From: Methanoregulaceae archaeon PtaB.Bin056
GTDB taxonomy: Archaea; Halobacteriota; Methanomicrobia; Methanomicrobiales; Methanospirillaceae
DNA length: 64,000 nucleotides
Assembly: GCA_002067095.1 (NCBI GenBank)
Contig: MVQD01000106.1
Location: forward strand, 62,001-126,000
Direction of reading: 5' to 3'
Shown here: positions 54,049-63,238 of the stretch, piece by piece
Layout: the number at the start of each line of letters is the position of its first letter
Position numbering within the stretch: the first letter of the stretch is position 1
Notes under the pieces: generated by a model
Databases searched by the model: none
Told to the model about the DNA's origin: nothing
What the model saw: the letters and a program-made list of their open reading frames with translations, nothing else
Program-made: the position numbers and the translations under genes

Positions 54049-54194
54049 GACGCCAGGTCAAGGAGACCTTGCCGGGAACCCTCAACCTCACCTGTCCCCT
54101 CTCTCATCCCTCTTGGCTGGCTGTTGATCTGCCGGTCAGGCATACCTTCTTGCGTCAGCGGCGCACACCTACTGCAGAAATTCCTGATCAGACC

Positions 54195-55640
54195 ATGCCG
54201 ATCACGTTCGAAATACTGGAGAAGGATATTGCGGGTCGCCTGGGGAGGCTGAAGGCAGGGAAAAGGAGCGTCCGCACCCCTGCGCTCCTCCCTGTCGTCA
54301 ACCCCCACCTCCAGCCTGTCACCGCCGGGGAGATGCAGGCGATGGGAGCGGAGGGGCTGATCACCAATGCCTACATCTTCTCCAGGAGCGAGGATTTCAG
54401 GGAACGGGCGCTCTCCCTGGGCCTCCACCGTGTGCTCGGGTTCGATGGCCTTATCATGACTGACTCCGGCTCTTTCCAGCTCTCGGTCTACGGCGAGGTG
54501 GAGATCACCAACATGGAGACCCTTTGGTTCCAGCAGTCCATCGGGAGCGATATTTTCGTCCCGCTTGACATCCCCACCCCGCCGGACGCCGACAGGGCGC
54601 AGGCTGAGAAGGAACTCGGCCTGACCATGGCACGCCTGAGGGAAGCAAAAGAACTCCTCGGCCCCGATGCTCCCCTGGCAGGCCCTGTCCAGGGTGGCAG
54701 GTTCCAGGACCTGCGTGAGCAAGCCGGAAGAGAGGTGGGGGAGCTTGGGTTCTCCTTCTGTCCCATCGGGGCGGTCGTCCCGCTGATGGAGGCATACCGG
54801 TACGGGGAGCTGGTGGAAGTGGTGACGGCCTCAAAAAAGGGCATTCCCGCGTCGTCATGCGTGCACCTCTTTGGCGCCGGCCACCCCGCGATGTTTGCCC
54901 TCGCGGTGGCGATGGGATGCGACATCTTCGATTCGGCCGCCTATGCCCTGTACGCGAGGGAGAGGCGCTACCTGACTCCCTCGGGGAGCGCAAAGCTCGA
55001 CGAGCTCCAGGAGCTTCCCTGTCCATGCCGGATCTGCCGCACCCATTCGGCGGAAGAATTGAGGACTTCCGCCGATTGCGAAAGACTCCTTGCGCTCCAT
55101 AACCTCCAGGTGAGCCTTGCCGAGATCTCCCGGATACGCCAGGCCATACAGGACGGAGTGCTCTGGGAGCTTGTGGACGAGCGGTGCAGGAGCCACCCCC
55201 AGCTGTTAAAAGGGTACCGTGCACTCCTGAACCACGCGGGAAGCCTTGAAGCCTCCGACCGCGTGAGCAAGCGACGGTTCTTCTACCGCGGCTCTGAGAG
55301 CTGCGCGCGGACCGAGGTGATTCGCTACCATGCACTCATCGAACGTATTCTCCTGCCCCCGAGGGTGCTTGTCTCCATGGACGGGAGAGAACTGCCGGGT
55401 TTCGACCTGGCGCTCCCCTTCCGTCCCCCGTTCGGCCCCTATCCTCCGGAACTGGGCGAGACGTTTCCTATCGGGCAGAGCGAGATCCCGGACTGGGATG
55501 AAGCGATGGTCTCTGCCGGGTGCAGGGGGATTCGGAGGCTGATCGAGTCCCACCCTGGATGCCGCGTCGCAATCTCGTGCCCTGATGAGTGGATTGGGGT
55601 GGTCAGGAAGGAAGTCCCTGGCGCCGAGGTGATCTTCTGA
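54195..55640 (+). CDS. tgtA: archaeosine tRNA-guanine transglycosylase
   Basis: TgtA exchanges guanine-15 of tRNA for preQ0, the first step to archaeosine. From the ATG at 54195 ([17 protein letters not shown]) the 481-residue protein has the TGT barrel with [22 protein letters not shown], and the zinc site CPCRICRTH. It lacks the C-terminal PUA domain of full-length archaeal TGTs; a PUA is found instead on the ArcS encoded next. The longer 531-codon frame starts in the preceding gene's stop region and is not protein-like. Confidence 0.92.
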   Translation: MPITFEILEKDIAGRLGRLKAGKRSVRTPALLPVVNPHLQPVTAGEMQAMGAEGLITNAYIFSRSEDFRERALSLGLHRVLGFDGLIMTDSGSFQLSVYGEVEITNMETLWFQQSIGSDIFVPLDIPTPPDADRAQAEKELGLTMARLREAKELLGPDAPLAGPVQGGRFQDLREQAGREVGELGFSFCPIGAVVPLMEAYRYGELVEVVTASKKGIPASSCVHLFGAGHPAMFALAVAMGCDIFDSAAYALYARERRYLTPSGSAKLDELQELPCPCRICRTHSAEELRTSADCERLLALHNLQVSLAEISRIRQAIQDGVLWELVDERCRSHPQLLKGYRALLNHAGSLEASDRVSKRRFFYRGSESCARTEVIRYHALIERILLPPRVLVSMDGRELPGFDLALPFRPPFGPYPPELGETFPIGQSEIPDWDEAMVSAGCRGIRRLIESHPGCRVAISCPDEWIGVVRKEVPGAEVIF

Positions 55641-55651
55641 CCACCGTTGAG

Positions 55652-57277
55652 GTGAAAAAGAGGGACGGGCTGGCCAGGATCGCGACCTTCCAGGCAGGTG
55701 AGAAGACCATCCATCTCCCCGCCGTCATCGAGACAGGGGAACTGTTTTTGGGCCTGTTACACTCGCGGATGGAGAATGTCCCTCTTGGTGCTGATCCGGC
55801 TTTCGTGGCGAGGTATCTCCCAAAGGGCTATTTGATCCCCGCCTGGGTCCATCCATCCGGAGGGATCACTCCTCCTCCAGGCACATGCGTCATGGTCCCC
55901 TGCTGGCACACGGCACTTTCTCAACCCCGGAAATACGTGGAATGGCTGGCAACCATGAAGGCTGCTCTTCCTCCCGATACCGCCTGGTATGCCCCCGCGG
56001 CGGCGCTTCCCTCAAATGCCGCGTTCCTCTGCTATTCGGGCTTCGATATCTTTGACTTCACGGCGGTCGACCTCCGTTCTTCGCAGGGCAGATTCTGCCT
56101 CCCTGAGGGAGAATTCCCCCGCGGTATGATGGAGAGTGGAGCCTGCGACTGCCCGGGCTGCCGTGTAGGTGACCTGAAAGTACACAACCGAGACCGCCTT
56201 GTTCGAGAGATTGCCCTTGCCAGGCAATTCATTGCAGCCCAGAGGCTCCGCGACCTCGTGGAGAGCAGATGCAGGATGGACGCTGCACAGGTGGCGATTC
56301 TCAGGCATCTCGACAGGACCTGCGGGTTCTATGAGAAGGCAGTCCCAATTGCCCGCCAGGGACCACTCCTTGCCACGACAGGTGAAGCACTCCAGAGGCC
56401 TGAGGTGACCAGGTTTTCGGAACGGGTCGTCAGCCGTTACCACCCGCCTCCCGCAGAGGTGGCGGTGCTCCTCCCCTGCTCGGCGCGGAAGCCCTACTCC
56501 ACCTCCCGGAGCCACCGGAAGTTCAGGCAGGCCATTGCCGGCCGGGGCCTTGAGCTGATCGTCACATCCCCCCTTGGGCTCGTGCCGCGGGAACTCGAAC
56601 TGGTCTATCCCGCGGCTCATTACGATGTTCCGGTCACCGGTTACTGGGACGCAGAGGAGAGGGAGTGTGTGGGCAGCATCATCGCCGCGTTCCTGGAGAA
56701 GCACCGCTTCAAAAGGGTCATCGCGCACCTCGAAGGAGGGGCACTCGCGGCGGCTGAGAAGGGTGCGTCCCGTGCGGGTATTGAACTCGAGGTCACCTGC
56801 GCGGGAAGACCTGCGTCCCGGGAATCGCTTGCACTTCTTGACTCTGCCCTGTCTGGTGAGAGGAGAGTTCACCATGACACGATCCGGGGGACATCTTCAT
56901 GGCAGTTCGGCATTGCGGTCGATACGCGGAACCTGGTGATCAGGGGCCGCTATCCCTGGATCAGGGCGTTCAAGGGGAGGACTCCCTCGTTCTCCATCGA
57001 CGAGGCGACCGGCCTTCTCCGCCCCACGTTTGAGGGCTGGAACTTGATCCCTGAAGGATACCGTGTCGAAATCGACGAGTTCGTCCCCACGGGGGACGTG
57101 CTCGCGCCCGGAGTGGTGGGTGCAGACCCGCTCATCAGGGAAGGGGACGAGGTGCTCGTCACCGGGCCATGCGCGATTGCAACAGGGAGGGCTGCCATGC
57201 CAGGCGACGAGATGCTCCGATCAGGGCGTGGGGTAGCGGTCCGGGTGCGTAAGGTAAAGACACTCACGCGCACATAG
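55652..57277 (+). CDS. arcS: archaeosine synthase ArcS (TgtA2)
   Basis: ArcS acts on preQ0-tRNA to give archaeosine at position 15. The protein of about 541 residues has the ArcS signature PCSARKPYSTSRSH (PC-x3-KPY-x2-S-x2-H) in its central domain, a degenerate TGT-like N-terminal region and a C-terminal PUA domain (about 465-541; EVLVTGPCAIATGRAAMPGDEM). The start is uncertain: GTG at 55652 gives MKKRDGLARIATF, while CTG at 55637 would overlap the tgtA stop. Close pairing with tgtA supports the pathway. Confidence 0.92.
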   Translation: MKKRDGLARIATFQAGEKTIHLPAVIETGELFLGLLHSRMENVPLGADPAFVARYLPKGYLIPAWVHPSGGITPPPGTCVMVPCWHTALSQPRKYVEWLATMKAALPPDTAWYAPAAALPSNAAFLCYSGFDIFDFTAVDLRSSQGRFCLPEGEFPRGMMESGACDCPGCRVGDLKVHNRDRLVREIALARQFIAAQRLRDLVESRCRMDAAQVAILRHLDRTCGFYEKAVPIARQGPLLATTGEALQRPEVTRFSERVVSRYHPPPAEVAVLLPCSARKPYSTSRSHRKFRQAIAGRGLELIVTSPLGLVPRELELVYPAAHYDVPVTGYWDAEERECVGSIIAAFLEKHRFKRVIAHLEGGALAAAEKGASRAGIELEVTCAGRPASRESLALLDSALSGERRVHHDTIRGTSSWQFGIAVDTRNLVIRGRYPWIRAFKGRTPSFSIDEATGLLRPTFEGWNLIPEGYRVEIDEFVPTGDVLAPGVVGADPLIREGDEVLVTGPCAIATGRAAMPGDEMLRSGRGVAVRVRKVKTLTRT

Positions 57278-57280
57278 TTG

Positions 57281-58168
57281 ATGGAAAGCCATCTCGTTGG
57301 CGTTGTCGGAGTGAAACCATTGTACCGGGTGAACGAGGCCGGGCAGCTGGCCGATAAGATATTCCAGATATGGGTGGAGGCCCCCCACGTGGCCCGGCAT
57401 GCCCTGGCAGGGCAGTTCCTTGTGATCCGCATCGACGAACATGGCGAACGCATCCCCCTTACCGTATCAGCGGTGTCCGGCGACCTGGTCCGTATCATCT
57501 TCATGGCGGTAGGCAAGACCACCCACCAGCTCTCCACGCTGAAGGCAGGAGATCTCATCCGGGACGTGGCGGGCCCGCTCGGGAGACCGAGCGAGATTGG
57601 GAAGCATGGGACCTGCGTGGTGGTGGGCGGCGGCGCCGGGATCGCAAGCTGTCCCATCATTGCCAGGGCCGCGCGAGATGCCGGGAACCGCGTCATCGGC
57701 ATCATCGGTGCAAGAAATGCCGGGTATCTCATACTCGAGGATGAGATGCGCGAGGCCTGCGATGATCTCCTGATTGCCACAGACGACGGGAGCCGGGGAT
57801 ACCACGGGTTTGCCGCGGACGTATTAAAAGGGGTCATCGCAGAAAGAAAGGTCGATTGTGTCTGGATTATCGGCCCTGCAATCATGATGAAAGTGACTTC
57901 TGAAGTGACCCGGCCAAAGGGGATCAGGACATTTGTCTCTCTCAACCCGATCATGGTGGACGGGACCGGGATGTGCGGGTCCTGCCGTGTCAGAGTGGGT
58001 GGGGAGACGAAGTTTGCCTGCGTTGACGGGCCCGAATTCGATGCCCACCAGGTCGATTTTGACCTCCTTATGCAGCGGCAGCGGACGTATTTTGACGAAG
58101 AGAAGGCATCTCTTGAGCGGTATCATGAGCACCTGTGCCGGTGCGGGGAAGGCGGTCACCATGGGTGA
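57281..58168 (+). CDS. NfnA/SudB-like FAD/NAD-binding reductase subunit with 2Fe-2S cluster
   Basis: This is the small subunit of NfnAB-type (ferredoxin:NADP+) or sulfide dehydrogenase-type complexes. From the ATG at 57281 (TTG at 57278 is an alternative) the 295-residue protein has a FAD-binding barrel (RIPLTVSAV; GPLGRPSEI), the NAD site VVVGGGAGIASCPI, and a C-terminal 2Fe-2S site with Cys in GTGMCGSCRV and FACVDGPEFDAH. It overlaps the larger subunit gene by 8 bp. Confidence 0.85.
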   Translation: MESHLVGVVGVKPLYRVNEAGQLADKIFQIWVEAPHVARHALAGQFLVIRIDEHGERIPLTVSAVSGDLVRIIFMAVGKTTHQLSTLKAGDLIRDVAGPLGRPSEIGKHGTCVVVGGGAGIASCPIIARAARDAGNRVIGIIGARNAGYLILEDEMREACDDLLIATDDGSRGYHGFAADVLKGVIAERKVDCVWIIGPAIMMKVTSEVTRPKGIRTFVSLNPIMVDGTGMCGSCRVRVGGETKFACVDGPEFDAHQVDFDLLMQRQRTYFDEEKASLERYHEHLCRCGEGGHHG

Positions 58169-59516
58169 GCGGCCGGCATGGGAACGTATCCGTGATTTTT
58201 CGGAGGTGGACTGCGGGCTCTCGGCCGAGGAGGCGGTTGCTGAGGCAGAACGCTGCCTGCAATGCAAGAAGCCCTCGTGCGTCAGGGGATGCCCTGTCGA
58301 GATTGACATCCCTGCCTTCATTGCCCGGATCGCGGAAGGGGACTTCTCCGGGGCTGCACGCATCATCAAGGAGGATAACCTCCTCCCTGCCGTCTGCGGA
58401 AGGGTCTGCCCCCAGGAAGTCCAGTGCGAGGGGGCGTGTCTCCTGGGAGCAAAGGAGAAGCCGGTCCGCATAGGTGAACTTGAACGGTTCGTCGCTGACC
58501 ATGAGCGCAAGCAGGGACTCGTCATCCCTTCGGTCGCGGAACCAACCGGAAAAAGGGTCGCAGTCGTGGGATCCGGGCCCGCCGGGCTGACCGCTGCCGC
58601 AGAGCTTGCACGGGCCGGGCACATGGTCACGGTCTTTGAGTCCCTTCATGAGCCGGGAGGCGTCCTCATGTATGGGATCCCATCGTTTCGGCTCCCAAAA
58701 GACGTGGTGCAGGCCGAGATCGACCAGCTCAGGGGTATGGGCGTCGAGATCCTCACCAATCACCTCGCGGGGGCGAGCATTCCTGTCGCAGAACTGTATG
58801 CCTATGACGCGGTCTTTATCGGCACGGGGGCAGGGCTCCCCTTCTTCATGAATATTCCGGGTGAGCAGTTGAACGGTGTCTACTCGGCAAACGAGTTCCT
58901 TACCCGCGTCAATTTGATGCACGCCGACAGGTTCCCAGAGTATGACACCCCTGTCCGCCACGCCGGCCGTGTCACGGTGGTAGGGGGGGGAAACGTCGCC
59001 ATGGACGCTGCCAGGGTTGCCCGGAGGTTCGGTGCACGGGTGACGCTCGTCTACCGGAGGAGAGAGGAGGACCTCCCTGCACGGAGGGCTGAGGTGATCC
59101 GTGCGAGGGAAGAGGGGATCGAGTTCGAACTCTGTGCGAACCCCGTCCGTATCCTCGGAACCAATTTCGTGACGGGTGTCGAGTGCGTGCGGATGGAGAT
59201 GTGCGATATCGACGAATCCGGCCGGCCGGAACCCTCCCCTGTTGCGGGGAGCAACTTCGTGATCGATGCCGACATGGTCATCCAGGCGATCGGCCAGGGA
59301 CCAAATCCCCTCCTGATACGAAAGATGGAGGGAATCAGCTATGGAAGGAAGGGAAACATCGTGGTCGATGAAGAGGGGAGAAGCTCCCTTGAGAAGGTGT
59401 TTGCCGCAGGAGACGTTGCCACCGGAGCTGCGACGGTCATCCTCGCCATGGGTGGGGCAAAGAAAGCAGCAAGGGCGATCGACCGGATGCTGCGGGAAGA
59501 AGAACAGGGCCGTTGA
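58161..59516 (+). CDS. NfnB/SudA/GltD-like NADPH flavoprotein oxidoreductase subunit
   Basis: From the ATG at 58161 (MGERPAWERI) the 451-residue protein has an N-terminal double 4Fe-4S region (CLQCKKPSCVRGCP; CGRVCPQEVQCEGAC), the FAD motif VVGSGPAGLTAA, the NADPH motif VVGGGNVAMDAA and the C-terminal AAGDVATGAATVI. With the preceding subunit it forms an electron-transfer flavoprotein complex. Annotation as glutamate synthase small chain is common for such proteins, but no glutamate synthase large subunit is nearby, so an Nfn/Sud-type complex is the better reading. Confidence 0.87.
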   Translation: MGERPAWERIRDFSEVDCGLSAEEAVAEAERCLQCKKPSCVRGCPVEIDIPAFIARIAEGDFSGAARIIKEDNLLPAVCGRVCPQEVQCEGACLLGAKEKPVRIGELERFVADHERKQGLVIPSVAEPTGKRVAVVGSGPAGLTAAAELARAGHMVTVFESLHEPGGVLMYGIPSFRLPKDVVQAEIDQLRGMGVEILTNHLAGASIPVAELYAYDAVFIGTGAGLPFFMNIPGEQLNGVYSANEFLTRVNLMHADRFPEYDTPVRHAGRVTVVGGGNVAMDAARVARRFGARVTLVYRRREEDLPARRAEVIRAREEGIEFELCANPVRILGTNFVTGVECVRMEMCDIDESGRPEPSPVAGSNFVIDADMVIQAIGQGPNPLLIRKMEGISYGRKGNIVVDEEGRSSLEKVFAAGDVATGAATVILAMGGAKKAARAIDRMLREEEQGR

Positions 59517-59517
59517 T

Positions 59518-59576
59518 CCCGGCTTTCACATACCCTCTCGTGCCGATATCACGGTCCTCAGAGGGGAATCCGGGAC
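59518..59576 (+). terminator. nested inverted repeats after the flavoprotein operon
   Basis: Three nested stems can form immediately after the stop codon: TCCCGG/CCGGGA (59518-59523 with 59571-59576), CCCTCT/AGAGGG (59534-59539 with 59561-59566) and CGTG/CACG (59540-59543 with 59551-59554). No T-tract follows at once, so termination is only one explanation; an mRNA 3' structure or small RNA is another. Confidence 0.35.
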
Positions 59577-59680
59577 CAGTCACAAGAACGACCATTTTCC
59601 CCACAACCCAAAAGGCGACATATCCATGATTCCAGGAGGGATACAATGTTTTTTTATCGCCTTCCAGTGAAGTGATCACC

Positions 59681-60202
59681 ATGGGACTCATGGATTTCAT
59701 CTGGCCGGTCTTTTTCCCGGCGCTTGGCGCGATTGTAGCCCTCGTGCACATATTCTGGAAGCGTAAGGAGGGGATGGCAGTCATCAGGGCCTTTCTCATG
59801 TGGCAGCTTGCCATTGGCCTTGGCCTCTCCTACATCTATGCCGGGTTCGGGCACCTGGTGTTTCCGGACCAGGTTGCCGCGTCTATCGGGTGGCCTCCGG
59901 GCAGCCCATTCCAGCGCGAGGTCGGGTTGTGGGACTTCGCGATCGGGATTGTCGGGTTGCTCTGCCTGAAATTCAGGTCTGTCTGGTTCTGGACTGCGAT
60001 CGTGATCGCGTTTGGAATATTCTCAATCGGGGCAGGCATCGGGCATGTCTACGAGCTGGTCGTCCATGGGGACGTGTCGATCAACAATGCCGGCCCTGTA
60101 ATGTACGTGGATCTCCTGTATCCGATCGTTCTGGGCGTCCTCCTCTTCCTGTCTGCCAGGAGGCATGACATTTCCGATTCCACCCGGATTGAAGCGGACT
60201 GA
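59681..60202 (+). CDS. DUF6790-like multi-pass membrane protein
   Basis: The 173-residue protein has about five hydrophobic segments and the family-like motif GFGHLVFPDQVAASIGWPPG followed by EVGLWDFAIGIVGLL. Function unknown. The ATG at 59681 fits a T-rich TATA element (59649-59657) and a leaderless mRNA; GTG at 59672 is the alternative. Confidence 0.8.
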   Translation: MGLMDFIWPVFFPALGAIVALVHIFWKRKEGMAVIRAFLMWQLAIGLGLSYIYAGFGHLVFPDQVAASIGWPPGSPFQREVGLWDFAIGIVGLLCLKFRSVWFWTAIVIAFGIFSIGAGIGHVYELVVHGDVSINNAGPVMYVDLLYPIVLGVLLFLSARRHDISDSTRIEAD

Positions 60203-60272
60203 ACAGGTGTTGAGTGGGGGTTCCCCTGCATTTTTTCCTGGCCTGAAAGAAAAAAAATGTGCATCCCACTTT

Positions 60273-60431
60273 TTACTTGCCTAACAGGGGAATATTGCAG
60301 TCAGGGCAGGTCTTGCTCCTGCAGGGAACCCCGCGTGTCTTTGGGTATTCTTTCCTGCATTTCGGACAGATACAGGCGTCAGGAGGGACTCCTCTACGCT
60401 GCATCCCCATTCCCGGCCCTCCGTTTGGCAT
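60273..60431 (-). CDS. small zinc-ribbon / cysteine-rich protein
   Basis: From the ATG at 60431 (MPNGGPGMGMQRRGVPPD) the 52-residue peptide has four metal-binding-type cysteine positions: CICPKC and, after a basic RGVPCRSK segment, CPDC. It could be a zinc ribbon or a small Fe-S binding protein. Similar Gly/Met-rich-headed peptides occur in methanogens, but I cannot name a function. In-frame codons upstream to 60491 look non-coding. Confidence 0.65.
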   Translation of the reverse strand: MPNGGPGMGMQRRGVPPDACICPKCRKEYPKTRGVPCRSKTCPDCNIPLLGK

Positions 60432-60577
60432 TTCATTCACCACGAATGAAGTGATCTGCTGGCGATGCGTTACACCATATGAATGAGGCAAGGAGGCGGG
60501 TGTGGAGAATGGCGAAAGGATATTCTCTTTTTTGACCGGGAAATCGTTCTATTCCAGTCCCATAGGAGGTGTATTCC

Positions 60578-61753
60578 TTATATCATTGCATACCGGCCGA
60601 TCATCCCTTTGTAAACCCTGGTCGCGTTCTCCAGGGACTCTATGGTGACATGCTCGTCGATTGCGTGAAGGGTCCGGATCTCGCCCGGGCCGTACTCCAC
60701 GACTGGGAACCCCGCGTTTCGCAGGTAACGGGCGTCGCTTGCCGCCCACTGGACGATGGGCCTGGCATGGCCGGAGTGTACCTTCTCTATCTCTTCAATG
60801 AGGCGGGTCACGAGCGGCGAGTCGGGCGGCGTGATGGATGGATCCGATATGTTGGTTACCGATATCTCCCCCCGTGGAGCATGGCGGCGTATCTCATCGA
60901 GGAGGCCAGGAAGGCTGCACCCCCAGGGGATGCGGAGGTCAAGCTCGAGGCTGCACTGCTGGGCTACGATGTTCGCCTTCTCGCCCCCCTCAATCTTTCC
61001 TGGATTGTACATCACGTGGGAGAGGACGGTCCTCGTATCCTCTATTGCGAAGAGCTCTTTGAGGATCGTGGACGATTCGCTGATGATCCGGGCAAGGGCG
61101 GGGTCGGACGGGGAATATTCCCGCTCGTGAAGCTCCCTGATGAAATCGAGGAGCGAAAACGCCTCCATCACTGCGCTCACCCCTTTTGCGGGGTAGAGAG
61201 AGCCGTGTGCCGGCTCTCCCCTGAACCTGCAGCAGAGACGCATCAGCCCCTTCTGCCCGACGTTCGGGGAGAGGGCGGGTGTGGGCTCGGCAACAATAGT
61301 ATCGCAGGGGACAAGGCAGTGGCTGCTGAGGATGGCCTGGATGCCATGCCTCCCGCTCGTCTCTTCGTCGCAGACAAACGCCAGGTCAGCAGGGAGTTCC
61401 CCGCCTGAATCGATGAAGTCTCTGCAGGCAACAAGGACCGAGGCGCACCCACCTTTCATGTCGGTGGCACCCCTGCCCCAGACCTTTCCATCTCTGATTG
61501 CCCCTCCCCATGGGTCCACGGTCCATCCGTCATCCAGGGCAGGAACCACGTCTACGTGCCCGCAGAAGAGGAGTCTCCCCTTCGCCGGGTGAGAGACAAG
61601 GTTGTCCCTCCCTCCAGGTCTGCCGATCACTCGCGTGGCAATTCCGAGGGAGTCGGTGAAATCACGAATAAACCCGATGATGTCGCGGGTGTCCCCCGGG
61701 GGATTTTCGCTTCGGATTCTCACGAGGGCAGCACAGAGGTCTTCGACGTTCAT
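60578..61753 (-). CDS. M20-family deacylase (ArgE/DapE type)
   Basis: The 391-residue metallopeptidase-fold enzyme removes acyl groups, for example from N-succinyl-LL-diaminopimelate or N-acetylornithine. It has LLFCGHVDVVP (metal His/Asp), GRGATDMKGG (bridging Asp), CDEETSGRHG (catalytic Glu and metal Glu) and the dimerisation-domain His (AHGSLYPAKG). Which substrate it uses cannot be decided. It begins with an ATGA overlap with the upstream gene. Confidence 0.9.
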   Translation of the reverse strand: MNVEDLCAALVRIRSENPPGDTRDIIGFIRDFTDSLGIATRVIGRPGGRDNLVSHPAKGRLLFCGHVDVVPALDDGWTVDPWGGAIRDGKVWGRGATDMKGGCASVLVACRDFIDSGGELPADLAFVCDEETSGRHGIQAILSSHCLVPCDTIVAEPTPALSPNVGQKGLMRLCCRFRGEPAHGSLYPAKGVSAVMEAFSLLDFIRELHEREYSPSDPALARIISESSTILKELFAIEDTRTVLSHVMYNPGKIEGGEKANIVAQQCSLELDLRIPWGCSLPGLLDEIRRHAPRGEISVTNISDPSITPPDSPLVTRLIEEIEKVHSGHARPIVQWAASDARYLRNAGFPVVEYGPGEIRTLHAIDEHVTIESLENATRVYKGMIGRYAMI

Positions 61754-62271
61754 GGCGTGCTGGTGGTTCCACCCTTCGTCTTGAATTCCTCAAACAGCGT
61801 TGCAAGCGAGGCGTCCTGGTAAAGGCCCTTTAAAAATTCCGCCTTGAAGAACTCCTCGATCAGGGAGCGGTAGACGTGGGGGCGTACCGGGTTTTTGCTG
61901 TCCCGTTCAAAGACGATACGGAAGCTCATGTAGCGCGCCTCGTCGCCCTCGTCATAGACCCTCCTCCAGAGCGTGGGAAGCGCCTCGAACCGTTCGGGGT
62001 GCACCTTCTTCAGCCAGTTGACGAACGCCGGGAACTTCGGGCGGTCGCCGAGTTTCTCCTGGTCGACCCTGCACCGCAGGTATTCGCCGGTCATCATCAC
62101 CCGGGGAGACTTGTAGTGGTAGGCCATGAGGCTGATCGTATAGTCGAGGTGGGCGAGGGCATCCATGAAATAAAAAGCGAGGACCGGGTGCCACATTGTC
62201 TCATCCTGTAAAATGAGGGACTTTTCATAGAGGTGCTCAAGCACGTGCACGTATTCGCTGTCCGAACTCAT
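61750..62271 (-). CDS. protein of unknown function
   Basis: No family recognised. From the ATG at 62271 (MSSDSEYVHVLEHLYEKS) the 173-residue protein is mostly helical, rich in Tyr/Phe/His (MWHPVLAFYFMDALAHLDYT), with no signal peptide or clear catalytic motif. It is translationally coupled to the deacylase gene (ATGA). Confidence 0.7.
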   Translation of the reverse strand: MSSDSEYVHVLEHLYEKSLILQDETMWHPVLAFYFMDALAHLDYTISLMAYHYKSPRVMMTGEYLRCRVDQEKLGDRPKFPAFVNWLKKVHPERFEALPTLWRRVYDEGDEARYMSFRIVFERDSKNPVRPHVYRSLIEEFFKAEFLKGLYQDASLATLFEEFKTKGGTTSTP

Positions 62272-62359
62272 GGTGAAAATACAGACGCGGGGAAGTAAAT
62301 ATATTCCGGAATTGGCAAATTTTCCCGTTTCCACAAAAATAAACGGGAGGAAAGCCCTT

Positions 62360-63238
62360 TCACCTGAAGAAGGGAGCCCGCCGGTGAACCGCCTCGTGAA
62401 AGAGCGCCTCGAGTTCCTCGCCGTATTTTCCGCGGATGTCGACGTGGTTGTCAGTACGGAGGAGGCATGGCTTCAGTTTGCCGTCGGAAGTTACCCTGAG
62501 GCGGTTGCAGAAAGCGCAGAACTCGGTGTTATGGAGGGGCCTCACCACCTCAACCTCTGCGCCGTCGATGCAGTACTTCTTTCTGTGGTGCATCCTCCTG
62601 GTCAGAATCTCCTGCGAGTTGCGGGAGAGCCATTCCTCGAGGTCCTTGAGTTCGTGATGATTGGTACAGTCCCTAAACTCCATCAGCTCGATTACCTGGA
62701 GGATAAGGTCGCGGTTTCCCCTCACGAACCTGATGAAATCATCGACCTCGTGTTCGTTTTTTCCCTTCAGGAGGACCATGTTCAGCTTGATGGGAGTGAG
62801 CCCAGCCTCGATGGCGGCATCGATCCCGGCCAGCACGTCATCAAGGCAGTCAGTCCCCGTGATATCCCTGTAGGTTTCGTGGTCCAGGCTGTCGAGGCTC
62901 ACATTTACCCTCGCAAGGCCTGCGTCGGCGAGGTCCTGTGCGATATCGGCAAGGAGCGTCCCGTTGGTGGTCATCGAGCACTCCATGCGGTCAGGGACGG
63001 CCCTTACAATATCGACAAGGTCGGCGCGGAGGCATGGTTCACCTCCGGTGAACTTGACGCTTCCGATGTCGAACTTAGCCGCGACCCTCATGATCTCGGC
63101 AAGCTCTTCAAGGGAGAGGGGGGCTCTGGGATCTCTCTCTCCCTCGGCATGGCAGTAGATGCATTGGAGGTTGCACGCCGGTGTCAGGCTGATGCGGAGG
63201 TTGCTGACCGGGCGGTTATAGGGATCCTTCAGTCTCAC
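62360..63238 (-). CDS. moaA: GTP 3',8-cyclase MoaA
   Basis: MoaA starts molybdopterin synthesis by a radical SAM reaction on GTP. The 292-residue protein has the N-terminal cluster Cys22/Cys26/Cys29 (CNLQCIYC), GGEPCLR, and the C-terminal cluster CAFCNRLRVTSDGKLKPC. It starts with GTG at 63238 and overlaps the end of rlmE by 23 bp. The expected C-terminal Gly-Gly is not visible (tail ends RRAPFFR), as in other archaeal MoaAs. Confidence 0.93.
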   Translation of the reverse strand: MRLKDPYNRPVSNLRISLTPACNLQCIYCHAEGERDPRAPLSLEELAEIMRVAAKFDIGSVKFTGGEPCLRADLVDIVRAVPDRMECSMTTNGTLLADIAQDLADAGLARVNVSLDSLDHETYRDITGTDCLDDVLAGIDAAIEAGLTPIKLNMVLLKGKNEHEVDDFIRFVRGNRDLILQVIELMEFRDCTNHHELKDLEEWLSRNSQEILTRRMHHRKKYCIDGAEVEVVRPLHNTEFCAFCNRLRVTSDGKLKPCLLRTDNHVDIRGKYGEELEALFHEAVHRRAPFFR

